Positions 1 to 8,606 of a stretch of DNA of 64,000 nt are shown in pieces. Below the pieces are notes generated by a model that worked only from the letters and a program-made list of their open reading frames with translations, was not told the origin of the DNA and did not search any database. The stretch comes from Prorocentrum cordatum. Lineage: Eukaryota; Sar; Dinophyceae; Prorocentrales; Prorocentraceae. The stretch is from positions 150,891-214,890 of the forward strand of contig CAUYUJ010014561.1 of assembly GCA_963575745.1 (NCBI GenBank), read 5' to 3'. The position numbers and the translations under genes were made by a program. Within the stretch, counting starts at the first letter, position 1, and every line of letters begins with the position of its first letter.

Positions 1-458
1 CGGCGACTCAGCCCGCGACGCCCGCGAGCTGGTACGGGGCCTCGAGTGGGACCCCCAGGAGGATGCTAGCCGCTGCGAGGGCGGTCCGAGAGGCGGCCCC
101 CGCCTCCAGGAGCTCGCGCGCAGACAGGAAGCCTGTGCCGCCGCCAAGGCCACCGCACTCCGACCAGTCCTCGCACACGCTCACGACCGCGCCCAGGCCC
201 AGGCCGACCTCGCGCTTGTACTGGCCCTTCGGGTCCTCCAGCCCGCCCTCGAAGAAGCCCCCGTCCCCGTCCAGGTCCAGGCCGAACTTGCGCTTGTGCT
301 TGCCCTTCTGGTCCTCCAGCGCCTGGGAGGGGGCGCTCGGCTCAGGGGGGACTCGACCACCCACGCGTCCGTGGCCCTGAGCGGAGGCTGAGCTCGGTCG
401 AGGGAAACGCCCACCCGCACGTCTGCGGCCTCGAGCACGAGCTTGCTTCCCCCTCCCT

Positions 459-880
459 GTAGGGTCTGCCCCTGTCTGGGCTCCCCAAGGACGCTTCCGC
501 ATCCCGACGCCAGCCGCTGGGAGGGGGCCCTCATCCCAGGGGCTTCGACCACCTACGCGTCCGTGGCCCTGGAATGGGGCTGAGCCCGGTCAAGGGCTTC
601 GGCCACCCGCACGTCTGCGACCTTGCTCCAGAGCTCACCCCCCCACCCATTCTGGGTCTGCCCTGCAGCAGGCTCCCCAAGGACGTCTCCGCGCCGCGAC
701 GCCGACGAGGGGCCTCTCTCCCCTGGGGCTTCGGCCACCCGCGCATCCGCGGCCCAGGGTGGAGGCTGGACCTGGTCAAGGGCTGCTTCGGCCACCCGCA
801 TGTCTGCGGCCTCGCGCCAAGGTCCGTTGCCCTCCTTTAGGGTCTGCCCCTGTCTGGGCTCCCCAAGGACCGCTGCTGGC
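459..880 (-). repeat. Tandem repeat of about 190 bases, frame-preserving
   Basis: The segment beginning GGTCTGCCCCTGTCTGGGCT recurs at 463, 655 (diverged) and 841, with spacings of 192 and 186, both multiples of three. Each unit also carries two CGGCCACCCGC sub-blocks. On the minus strand the array stays in the reading frame of the block above it, so it may be a protein repeat rather than intron satellite. Confidence 0.65.
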
Positions 881-1623
881 CCCAGTAGAAGGAGGCGCTT
901 TCGCAGGCGCCTGAGCTCTGTAGGCAACCGCACCCGCGGCCTGCCATCCAGAGGCTCCAGCTGCTCGCTGCCGTCCTCCGCGATAGCGTCGACGTAGTCC
1001 CTGAAGCTCACGGCGACTGCCGCGAGGTGGCGCCGCGCCCGCGCAGCTCGGACGCCCCCATCTCGGCCGACTCCTTCAGGCGCGAGGTCGGGCGTGACAG
1101 CGCCAAGGAGGCCGACAGGAAAAAGGGTCGCCCCAGCGGCAGCCTCCTCGGCCTCGCGCCTGGGCGCCGCGCGCCCCTCCAGCCGGGGCCCCCGGTGGGC
1201 ACAGCGCAGCTCCGCCGCTCCCGCCGCCACGATGTCCACGCCCTGCGCCTCAGCGTGGAGGGCGACATTACGCCGCAGGCGCTCGAGCGATGTGGGGGAC
1301 CTACCCCCAAGCTTGACCTGCAACGCGGGGAGCATCGCCTGCAGTCGCTGCCCAACCTCGCCGTCGCCGATGACGGCGCACAGGGCCTCCTCCGCGGCCT
1401 CCAGGCGAAATCGGGTCTTGGCCAGCTCGGCCGAGAGCCGCCTGACGGCATTATCGGCGGACCACTTCGCCCACTCGCGGCCTGCCCTGCGCTGGGCCGC
1501 CGATCGCCTTGGCGCGCACTCCGCGCCATCCCGTGCCACCATCGCTCCGTGAGCCAAGAGCCCTGCCCCCCCAAGGCCCTCAGAGGGACAAGGTCCAGGA
1601 GCAGGGGGCCTACGGAAAAGGCC

Positions 1624-1642
1624 TGAGCCAAAATGGCTACGG
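1624..1642 (-). other. Relict dinoflagellate spliced leader
   Basis: The minus strand from 1642 reads CCGTAGCCATTTTGGCTCA, identical to the first 19 bases after the 5' base of the conserved dinoflagellate spliced leader, then GG where the leader has AG. A leader in the genome outside an SL RNA gene is the accepted mark of a trans-spliced mRNA that was reverse transcribed and inserted. There is no SL RNA gene context here: coding-like sequence follows directly. Confidence 0.85.
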
Positions 1643-1683
1643 ATGATGACGATGATGATAATGACGGTGATGATGATGCTGCT

Positions 1684-1714
<31 letters not shown>

Positions 1715-1722
1715 ATGATGAC

Positions 1723-1762
<40 letters not shown>

Positions 1763-1808
1763 GTGGTGTTGGTGGTGTTGGTGGTGGTGATGATGATGAT
1801 GGTGATGG

Positions 1809-1852
<44 letters not shown>

Positions 1853-1969
1853 CAGCAGCGCTGGAGAAAGCATCATCTCGAAACATCATCATCATCATAA
1901 TCATCATCATCATCATCAGCAGCAGCAGCAGCAGTATCATCATCATCCTCATCATCATCAGCATCATCG

Positions 1970-2000
<31 letters not shown>

Positions 2001-2058
2001 AATCATCATCATCTTCACCATCATCACCATCATCGTCATCATCATCCTCGAGGACTCG
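1643..2058. repeat. Inverted trinucleotide microsatellite, (GAT)n then (ATC)n
   Basis: About 210 bases of GAT/GCT repeats (1643-1857) are followed, after about 30 unique bases, by about 160 bases of CAT repeats (1886-2045). The second half is the reverse complement of the first, so the strand could fold into one long imperfect hairpin. The left arm directly abuts the spliced-leader relict. Confidence 0.9.
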
Positions 2059-2401
2059 CGCATGAGATACTCAGATTGCATCGTTGCCTCTGCACGGTTT
2101 CTTCAGTTGGTCCCCGCCCCCCCTGAGCTCTCGGGTGGTCAAGCCACCACGGGATCGGACGGGCCCCACCAGGTTATCTCGCGGAGCTTCTTCCTCGTTC
2201 CGGCTCTGCCTCACTCTTCTAATGGTGATGCGATCTGACGCGCAGGGGTAGGGCCAGCTGAGGTGTGAAGTTTGCGTGGCTGGTCGGAGGTTATGTCTGT
2301 TCGGGGGGTTGAAAGGAGATGTAATCTCGCTGACCGAGCTTTCTGGAGCCGACCTTCTCAGCATGATCTCACCCTGGCTACTCACCCCCCCCGCCCCGAA
2401 G
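2059..2401. other. Stretch with no recognised gene
   Basis: This lies between the microsatellite and the first exon I can place. Its end (ACTCACCCCCCCCGCCCCGAAG) is a pyrimidine-rich acceptor for that exon. I see no upstream exon for the N-terminal SH3-like region of the UBE2O family here. Confidence 0.4.
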
Positions 2402-2500
2402 GTGGCAGAACGGCTCGCTGTCCGTCGGCGCGCCCGCCAGGGAGCTGCAGCTGTGCAACCCAGACGCCTTCAGCTTCTTCCCCTCCGAGCTCGTGTGCAG
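2402..2500 (+). CDS. UBE2O-like: UBE2O-like gene, exon: first SH3-like segment found
   Basis: Translates as WQNGSLSVGAPARELQ then LCNPDAFSFFPSELVC, the family pattern of a W-x-DG strand, a variable strand, and a D-x-x-x-FFPGD-like turn. The acceptor is CCCCGAAG before 2402 and the donor is CAG|GTCGGG. It starts one base into a codon (G|TGG) and ends two bases into one, so both neighbours must exist; the upstream one was not found. Confidence 0.75.
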
Positions 2501-3957
2501 GTCGGGCGGGGCTGCAAGGGAAGCTGGAGAAGAGGCGGGGGCCAGCCCGTTTATTCTTTCCAGCCCTGGCCAGTCTCCCTCCACGATTTCCAGCTCTGGC
2601 GACCTCATCCCAACCGGTTCGGGCTCGTTTCGGCCCCTCTCAGTTTTTGCAGCCCTGGCCACTCACCTTGCATCTGAACTTCCGACTCGCATGTGTGTCC
2701 AGCTTCTTTATAGGACCGAGATGAATCGTTCCAGAGCGTTCCGGGACGCTCGCAGAGAGTTCCACACAGCGCTCTGCAACGGTCGCGGCGCCCTAAGTAT
2801 ACATCCTCCAGAGCAGCTGGATCTCAGAGGTCCCCGATTCTGTGAGGAAAAATCTAAAGGCCTCGCGCGGCGCGCAGTGGTTGTAGAAGTTAGTCTGCAG
2901 ATCTGACCCGTCAGGTGTGGGACGATGTTCGCGCGGCGATGTTCCGGAGTATGTCCGACGTGGATCTGATGCAAATTTGATCCAATCCGACGAAAACCCG
3001 CCGTGAACCCGACGTGCATCCGACGCGAAGTGGGCCTCACGGTGCCGCGCAAGGCCTTCAGGATGTGCCTCATGACCAATCTGATGTACCCCAGTCCGAT
3101 GTTCTCCCTCCCTGACGATCCACCTGCCGCGCCTTCCGACCACCAGGTGGCCGATGTAGCGATGTCCTCGAAAGAGAAGCCGGGCAGGAGCACCAACCGT
3201 CGGAGCTCCGCGCGGACCTCGTGGATCCTCGCTGCGCGCCAGCGGTGGCGCCGGAGGGGCCGCCAGGGGGGCCGGCCCCTCGAGGAGGTCCTCGAATCGG
3301 CCACCGGTGGGTCGGGAGGCGTGTCCGGTGGAGACTGCATCGGACTGGGCCAAGGTCGCTCATGAGCCACATCCCGGGGGGCGTGTCTGGTGGAGACAGC
3401 ACCGGACTGGGCCAAGATCGCTCATCAGACACAGCCCGGAGGCCTCGCGCGGCAGCGTGAGGCCCAGCTGGCGCCAGCGCTGTTCCACGGAGCGAGCGAT
3501 GGCCCGCGCTCGCCCGTCGCTCCCCTGTGAGGCTCCGGAGGACCCCCGGGGCCGAGCCGGGCAGCCGCGTCCTGGGCGAAGCGCTCCGGGCCCGCTGCCG
3601 CGCTCACGGGGAGAACCGAAGCCTGACCTTCCAGAGTGTTACAGGGCACGCCAAACCTATAGACCTATCTGGACCGCCTGAACCTCGACTGGAATTTGGG
3701 TATCCGGGTCCAGGTGCTATCTGTTGGTCCTCCTGGAAGATCAAGGCAAGATGCCGACACGGCTAACTCCCGGGATCTCCCCCCAGGGCGCGTTTGACAA
3801 GAGCTTCGAGGCAGAGCCGTCGCCACGAGAGCCCCTCCCGCCTTCAGCCCAGCAGGCGCACCGCCGAGAGGCCCGCCGGGCCTGCCGCGCCCCACCGGTG
3901 CGGCGCGCCCTCGGCTGCCGCGCCGCCCGGCGCCGCCGCGGCAGCACCGCCCCGCAG
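2501..3957 (+). other. Intron, 1457 bases
   Basis: GT-AG intron. Apart from a two-copy 62-base repeat (3321-3445) and a fragment resembling the family B arm (CTCCGCGCGGACCTCGTGGA near 3208), I recognise nothing in it. Confidence 0.55.
3321..3445 (+). repeat. Two-copy tandem repeat, 62 bases
   Basis: The segment GTGTCCGGTGGAGACTGCAT at 3321 recurs as GTGTCTGGTGGAGACAGCAC at 3383, and both run on into CGGACTGGGCCAAG and CGCTCAT. Confidence 0.8.
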
Positions 3958-4022
3958 CAACGCGTGCGACGAGGAAGCGGCCCGCGGCCCTGCCGCGACA
4001 GCGCCCGAGACGCTCGACGCAG
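3958..4022 (+). CDS. UBE2O-like: UBE2O-like gene, short connecting exon
   Basis: The 65-base exon reads NACDEEAARGPAATAPETLD between CCCCGCAG and GCAG|GTCGGG, the same donor hexamer as the exon before. It completes the AG- codon of the previous exon and leaves one base that completes the first codon of the next (G then GC TTC). Length is 2 modulo 3, exactly what both neighbours need. The sequence itself is low complexity, so splice signals and phase carry the call. Confidence 0.6.
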
Positions 4023-4083
4023 GTCGGGGCTCTCGCTATACTCTTTTTCCTCTCGCCCCTCCTCTCGCCCCTCCTCCTAATCC

Positions 4084-4255
4084 TCTTCCTCCTCCTCCTC
4101 GTCCTCCTCCTCCTCCTCCTCCTCCTCCTCCTCCAGTTCCGGCTCGCGAGGTGCCGCCCTCCTCCTGAGGTGCCGCCCTCCTCCTCCTCCTCCTCCTCCT
4201 CCTCCTACTCCTCCTCCTCCTCCTCCTCCTCCTCCTTCTCCTCTTCCTCTTGCTT
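4084..4255 (+). repeat. (CTC)n polypyrimidine tract
   Basis: CTC/CTT triplets interrupted at 4135-4175. Such tracts recur through the gene's introns; this one lies 60 bases into the intron. Confidence 0.9.
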
Positions 4256-4404
4256 CGTCTCGCTGGCCCTGGCCTCACGCCTGCGCGTTCGCCGTCGTCT
4301 GCTCTCTTATCATTCCTTGTATACCTTACCGTCGCCGCGCAGCAATACCTGCTTGGAGCTGGCAGCGGACCCTGGTCGAGGCCCACGTAGCCTAGAACCT
4401 CCCG

Positions 4405-4755
4405 TCGAGTCGTGACAAAAATGCGACGGGAGGCTTTGGGGGATCATTACTGGGATAGCCGTGGGAGGTGGCTCAGGGGATGAGACGGGGGGTGATCAGT
4501 GGAGTCCAAGGTGGGTGATATCTGGCCTTACTTAGCTTCACAGTGGGCTACAAGTGCCTCAAGTGGCTCCGGGTGGGCCAGATAACTCCGGTTTAAGTTT
4601 AAGCCATTAGGGACACTAGAAACCCACTTATATGCCAGCTTAGGCCAGATATTTCCCACCTTAGCTTTCACCGGCAATCGCGCTGTCCCCGTATCACTCC
4701 CCGCGATCATCCCAGCAGACCCCCTCGAGTCGTGAAAAATCGCGACCAAAGGCTT
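4405..4755. mobile_element. Fold-back element, family F copy 1, with flanking direct repeats
   Basis: The left arm (from ACTGGGATAGCCGTGGGAGG near 4448) matches the reverse complement of the right arm (ending GATCATCCCAGCAG near 4718). The arms share AAGGTGGGNNATATCTGGCC and AGTGGG blocks over more than 100 bases each. The element is flanked by imperfect direct repeats: TCGAGTCGTGACAAAAATGC at 4405 and TCGAGTCGTGAAAAATCGCG at 4725, each followed by AGGCTT. This could be a long target duplication or a two-unit tandem. Confidence 0.7.
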
Positions 4756-5209
4756 CTGACAATTTCTGCCTCCGGGGGGCGGGCGAAGGAGGGCGGAGGA
4801 GTGAGGAAGAGAGAGTAGGAGGGAGGAGGAGGGTCGAAGAGGGAGCAGTAGGGAGGAGTAGGGAGGAGGGAGCTGGGGCCGTCGTAGAGCAGCGACTCGG
4901 GATGAAAAGCAGGCCCAGCGGGAATCGTCGGGGCTTCGGGGACCGGACAGTGTAAAAAAACAGGACATCGTATTTCTGGAGTGTGCTAGCGGGGGGTCAG
5001 CCAGTCCCCTCTGGCTGGCTCGGGTTTGGGATCCACGCGGGGCCGATTCCCCCTGTCTGCCCTCCGCTGACCCAGGCTCGGGAGCTACTATCCGCGGCGA
5101 GCGAGGGAAGCGAGAAAGAGAAGGCCTTCTGAGAAGGCGGCGGGACTTCTCAGGAGCCCTCGCGCCTTCTGAGAGCTTCCGAGCCTTCTGAAGAGGCCTC
5201 CTCCCTCTC

Positions 5210-5340
5210 ACTTCTCCTCCTCCTCCTCCTCCTCCTCCCTCTCACTCCTCCTCCTCCTCCTCCTCCTCCTCCTCCTCCTCCTCCTCCTCCTCCTCCTCCT
5301 CCTCCTCCTCCTCCTCCTCCTCCTCCTCCTCCTCCCCCTC
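5210..5340 (+). repeat. (CTC)n polypyrimidine tract
   Basis: Nearly pure CTC/CTT triplets across about 125 bases. Confidence 0.9.
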
Positions 5341-5411
5341 CCTCTCGCTTCCCCCCTCGCTCGCCGCCGAGGTTCTCCCCGTCCTGCCCTCCGCTGGCCC
5401 AGGCACGGGGA

Positions 5412-5568
5412 TTAAGTCGGGCCTGCCCCTCTACAGGAGGAACATTCGAAAATATGAAGAAGATCTGGGAACGATTTTTTTACTATGTTTGCCCATGTGG
5501 GGGGCATTTTTTTAATATTTTTAATTTTTCGCCCAAAACCCCCCTGTAGGGGGACACGCCCGACTTAA
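5412..5568. mobile_element. Terminal-inverted-repeat element, family C copy 1
   Basis: Begins TTAAGTCGGGCCTGCCCCTC and ends with its reverse complement (GACACGCCCGACTTAA). The arms continue into CTACAGG and CCTGTAG. The interior is unusually A+T rich for this window. A possible GC donor (CCCAG|GCACGG) and acceptor (CGACAG|GGCC) lie just outside, the layout expected of an introner, but no exon was identified beside it. Confidence 0.75.
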
Positions 5569-6037
5569 CGACAGGGCCCTGGTGACTGGTGGGGCCCAGG
5601 CTTGTGCTGCCCCCGGCTCAGTGCGTCCCCGGCGACCAGAGGTCGGTGGTCCAAAGATGGGCTCCTGAGGGATGGGGCCCGAAGGACAGGAAGGGATCCA
5701 AGGGTGGATTTTGCGCTGTGTGAGGCACCTCGCTCTTAGGACCCCGTCCCTCAGGGCCCCACCTTTGCACCACTGGAAATGGGGGGGGCGGAGAGAGGTG
5801 CACCTCTCGTGCACCTGCGGGGCCTCGAGGGGCCCCTTGGGGCCCCAAAGGGGGCACACGAGGTGGACGTGCCTGCGCCCCTCCCTCGATCGGCCCCCCT
5901 CCTTTGCTGCAGCGCCCAGCGCAGGCGCCGGCCAGCCCGGCGAGAGGTCGCCGCACGGGTCCGCCCCGGGCCACCAGGGGTCACCCAAGATAGGCTCCGC
6001 AGATCAGAGGAGGGCGACCTGAGACAGCGGTCTGGTT
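5569..6037. repeat. Inverted-repeat spacer between two family C elements
   Basis: GGGCCCTGGTGACTGGTGGG at 5575 is a diverged reverse complement of the CCACCAGGGGTCACC segment near 5971, so the whole stretch can fold back. With a family C element on each side it may be one larger composite insertion. Confidence 0.5.
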
Positions 6038-6187
6038 TTAAGTCGGGCATGCCCCTCTACAGGAGGAATACTCATGAATAGTCCCAAAAATAGTCTGGGG
6101 ACGGTGTTTCAACTATGCTTGACTATTTTGTGATTTCTTTTGTTCCCAAAATCCGCCTGTAGAAGGACATGCCCGACCTAAGTATAG
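6038..6187. mobile_element. Terminal-inverted-repeat element, family C copy 2
   Basis: Begins TTAAGTCGGGCATGCCCCTC and ends CATGCCCGACCTAA. The interior differs from copy 1 apart from ACTATG and TTTTGT patches. GTCTGG just before the left end and TATAG just after the right end could act as splice sites. Confidence 0.75.
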
Positions 6188-6480
6188 TTGGCCTTCCGGG
6201 TGCCCCCTCGTCGCCACGGCTGACCGCAGCTCGGCAGCTGGTGCGTGAGGCCAGAGGCGAGCTTGAGCTGCCGTTGTCCCAACGCGCCCTGCTCCGAGCA
6301 CAAGGGATCGTTTGTACATCAGCGCTGTGCCCTGCCAGGGCAATCCTGGGCCCCGCGACGGTGTATTCGACATCCTGGCCTCCGGCCAGGGGGGCGCATG
6401 CACCATCCCAAGGGGCCCAGGGGTGGCCCTGGCCAGGCCCAGTGGTGGTGGTGTACAGGTGCCCTTCTGCGTCCGCGCAG
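6188..6480 (+). other. Intron end with no recognised feature
   Basis: An open frame with a mildly protein-like look (ARQLVREARGELELPLSQ) is present from about 6210, but its phase does not fit between the flanking exons. CTTCTGCGTCCGCGCAG at the end is the acceptor for the next exon. Confidence 0.35.
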
Positions 6481-6816
6481 GCTTCGTCGTGCGCGCAGAC
6501 CCCGCCTCGAGGATGGTGGGCCTGCGCTGGCTCGATCAGGGCGGCCCCGGCCCCGAGGAGGAGTGGAGCGCCTTCGACCTGCAGATCGACCCCGAGTTCG
6601 GCTACCGCCTGGGCGACGCAGTCATCCTCAGCTGCGACTGGGAGAGGCCGCCGCCGCATGCCCTGTGCAGCGAGCCCGCGGCGACCAGCGGCGCCGAAGG
6701 CCGCCCCTGCGCGCCCAGGGTGGGCCAGGTGACCGCTCTGGAGGTGGGCTCGGTGCACGTGCGGTGGCTGGACGGCTCAGCCTCGCTGCACGCCCCGCGG
6801 GAGCTGTACAGAGTTG
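6481..6816 (+). CDS. UBE2O-like: UBE2O-like gene, exon with two SH3-like segments
   Basis: The largest exon (336 bases). It reads GFVVRADPASRMVGLRWLDQ, then WSAFDLQIDPEFGYRLGDAV, a typical D-H/P-D-F-x-Y-R-x-G-D-x-V block, and then VGQVTALEVGSVHVRWLDGS followed by PRELYRV. This matches the last two conserved SH3-like pieces of the family. The donor is GTTG|GCGACG, a GC site. Joining to the exon at 7488 gives LYRVEDEG, restoring the usual acidic stretch after this domain. Human UBE2O has the same order. Confidence 0.85.
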
Positions 6817-7487
6817 GCGACGAAGAGGAGGAGGATCGAAGAAGAGACAACTCCATAAACATGTATGCACTTTCGGAGCTCCGCGCGGAGTTCCTGGATC
6901 GGCGCCGGACCCCCTGGCGGCGCCCCACTGGCGCCAGGGATCGACAAGTGGTAAGAGTGACCCTTCGCCGCTGGTGCGGGCCCAAAGGGGCCCCTCCATC
7001 GCCGAGCGCGAGGCGGCAAGTGGCGTCTTGCGCGCTTCTGCGTGGCCCCCCGCGGCCCCCCAAACGCCGCTCACCAAGGGTCACTCTTGCCCAGGGTCCC
7101 TCTTGCCTTGCATGTGGCCGCAGGGAGGGGGGCCCAGCGCCGACCCAAGCAATCCAGTCGGAGCTCCGACAGTTTAGCTAGGTCACCCATGGAGAAGCGC
7201 GCTCCGCGCCGCGCTCCGCGCGAAAGTCATCGCGCCTCGCGGGGCGCGATGCGCGAAATCAGGTGGCCTAGGGCGTGTTTAGGCCGTTCTCTTCTTTCGC
7301 TCTATACAGTCGGACCGAGGTATGAGATCGAGGTCGGCTCGGGGAGTGTACCCGACTGTTCTTCGTGCTCGTTGGATGCTCCTGTGCCCCCTGGGGGAGG
7401 CTACCCTTGGATCTTGCTGTGCGCCTCGGCTGGCGGGAGGGCCTCGCGTTCTGCAGGCACGCTCTTCTGCCCTGGGTTCGACTGTAG
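6817..7487 (+). mobile_element. Intron of 671 bases holding a family B element with a nested family A element
   Basis: Left arm of family B: CATAAAC at 6855 and CTCCGCGCGGAGTTCCTGGA near 6880. Right arm: GGGGCCCAGCGCCGACCCAAG, 7125-7145. Between them at 6953-7106 is a family A element (AAGAGTGACCCTTCGCCG to AAGGGTCACTCTTGC). The nesting orders the insertions: B first, A later. The rest (7171-7487) includes a GCGCGC-rich hairpin and nothing else recognised. Confidence 0.65.
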
Positions 7488-7645
7488 AGGACGAGGGCAG
7501 CCTCGCTGGGTCCCAGGGCGCCGCCCCGGAGGGCAGCCGGGGCAGCCAGGGCGGCGACACGGGCGCCCACGTGGCCGAGCTCCCGCGGGCGATCGGCGAC
7601 CTCGCGCCGCCCACCGCGGGCTCGGCGGACGCCACGGCGCCGGGT
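7488..7645 (+). CDS. UBE2O-like: UBE2O-like gene, acidic linker exon
   Basis: After CGACTGTAG the frame reads EDEGSLAGSQGAAPEGSRGS and on to SADATAPG, a Ser/Gly/Ala/acidic linker like the low-complexity segment after the SH3-like domains of UBE2O. It opens with two bases that complete the codon left by the exon at 6481 and ends in phase at GGT|GTGAGC, a canonical donor. There is no domain in it. Confidence 0.65.
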
Positions 7646-7703
7646 GTGAGCGAGGGCGGCTCGCGTCGTTTCGACCGGCGGCGGCCCCGCCGCCAGCCTT
7701 CAG
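7646..7703 (+). other. Very short intron, 58 bases, GT-AG
   Basis: GTGAGC donor and CAGCCTTCAG acceptor. It contains a TGA in the downstream frame, so read-through is excluded. It is the only short, non-element intron found in this gene. Confidence 0.55.
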
Positions 7704-7832
7704 CGTTTAACGCTGCTGGCGAGCCAGAATCGGTCGATGCTGAACGAGCTGACGGTTCGGAAACGCCCGATCGCTCGAGGCGGAACGAGCCCCGCGGTGT
7801 CAGAAAGCAGCGCCGGGGTCGGCACGACACGA
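7704..7832 (+). CDS. UBE2O-like: UBE2O-like gene, helical linker exon
   Basis: Reads RLTLLASQNRSMLNELTVRK then Ser/Thr-rich sequence ending GVGTTR, 43 codons with no leftover base. The first half resembles the leucine-spaced helix before the family's coiled coil. The donor is CGA|GCCTGC, lying inside the left end of the family A element that makes up the next intron. Confidence 0.65.
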
Positions 7833-8019
7833 GCCTGCCGTAGACGCGCAAGAGTGACCTTTCGCCGGAGCGGCCCTTGGTGCGGGCTCACTGGGGCCCG
7901 ATGCGAACGCGATGCGGCAGTGGCAGCTTGTGCGCTTGGATCGCGCCCCCCTTCGCGCCCCCCTGCAGCCGCGCACCACAGGCCGCGCTTGCCCAGGGTC
8001 GCCCCTGCGTGCCGCCGAG
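7833..8019 (+). mobile_element. Intron made of a family A element (introner-type)
   Basis: The intron is 187 bases, GC-AG, and its ends are the ends of the element. The left terminus CTGCCGTAGACGCGCAAGAG and right terminus CCCTGCGTGCCGCCGAG are diverged forms of the family terminal repeat (consensus CTTCGGCTACACGCAAGAGT). Removing it joins two in-phase coding segments (GVGTTR to ESCPGLVGEDG). This is the pattern defined for introners: transposable elements that supply splice sites when they insert. Confidence 0.75.
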
Positions 8020-8105
8020 GAGAGCTGCCCGGGCCTCGTGGGCGAGGACGGCCAGCCCCGCTTCGTGCCGCCCGCCGCGCCGCCGGACGCCCCGCCGTGG
8101 ACGCG
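8020..8105 (+). CDS. UBE2O-like: UBE2O-like gene, proline-rich linker exon
   Basis: Follows the family A intron in phase: ESCPGLVGEDGQPRFVPPAA, then PPDAPPWT. The donor I prefer is ACGCG|GCTCAC at 8106 (GC), which leaves two bases that are completed by the exon at 13884. The family's linker is not conserved, so coding call rests on the intact frame and the joined neighbours. Confidence 0.55.
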
Positions 8106-8417
8106 GCTCACCGGGAGGGCTCCGGCGCAAGCCCGAGATCGGGGCGCCGCACTTGCTGTCCCAGCGTGCGGCGTCGCCCGGTTTCGGGCCCAGGGCCAAC
8201 CTCGTTGCAGCGATCCCCCAGCCCCAGCTCCACACCCCCAGTCCGGTGCCTATACCATCCCACCACGCCAGTTGGGGATATGCCCCTCGAGACTCGAGGG
8301 GATCAGCCTGTGTCCTCATCGGGGGGGGGGTCCTATCGGCCAGTGGGGCCCAGGCCACACGCCCTTGGGGGTGGGGATCGGGTAAACGATGCTCACAGGG
8401 GCCCTCGCAGATTGCGG
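8106..8417 (+). other. Start of a 5778-base intron, with a family H element
   Basis: Another frame (KPEIGAPHLLSQRAASPGFG, near 8118-8180) looks coding but was not placed. The segment 8245-8390 matches 42835-42985: both have ACCATCCCACC near the left end, CCCCTCGA in the middle, and GGGGATGGGGATCG or GGGGTGGGGATCGG on the right. The ends are partly inverted, so it is a small fold-back family. Confidence 0.5.
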
Positions 8418-8606
8418 CTTCACGCAAGAGTGACCTTTCACAGGAGTGACCTTTTGGTGCGGGCCCAAAGGGGTCCCCCGATCGCTGAACGCGGAGCGGT
8501 AGCAGCGGCTTGCGCGCCCAGGTTTGGCCACCCCGCGTCCCCCAAAAAGCCGCACACCAGAGGTCACTCTTACCCAGGATCACTCTTGCGTTTAGCCGAA
8601 GATCGC
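8418..8606. mobile_element. Family A element, copy 3
   Basis: Left end GCGGCTTCACGCAAGAGTGA, right end GGATCACTCTTGCGTTTAGC, with the shared interior GGTGCGGGCCCAAAGGGG. No coding exon was identified beside it. Confidence 0.85.

Larger units (their letters stand above)
8..1642 (-). pseudogene. Spliced-leader-tagged coding block, unknown product, probably a retroposed mRNA copy
   Basis: I do not recognise the protein. On the minus strand a frame runs open from 1557 to a TAG at 553-555 and continues open to 181. A second frame ends in TGA at 8-10 with a plausible C-terminus (ELLEAGAASRTALAAA...). The N-terminal part (about 1460-1190) is rich in A, L, E and R and looks helical or coiled-coil (AELAKTRFRLEAAEEAL). 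Residues from about 877 down are a tandem repeat of 62-64 residues with VLGEPRQGQTL and paired ADVRVAEA motifs. The stop at 553-555 replaces a tryptophan of the neighbouring repeat (ATDA-W in one copy, ATDA-stop in the other). A spliced-leader relict sits 67 bases above the first ATG. Leader plus a long open frame suggests an integrated cDNA that has since decayed. The frame change near 330-380 could instead be an intron. An ordinary gene remains possible. Confidence 0.4.

Noticed and set aside
1027-1626. Plus-strand 199-codon frame opposite the minus-strand block
   Set aside because: The minus strand has the spliced-leader relict, the repeat that keeps frame and helix-like composition; the plus frame looks like its shadow.
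6206-6312. Additional UBE2O exon with ARQLVREARGELELPLSQ
   Set aside because: Phase is incompatible with the exons at 4022 and 6481, which already join correctly.
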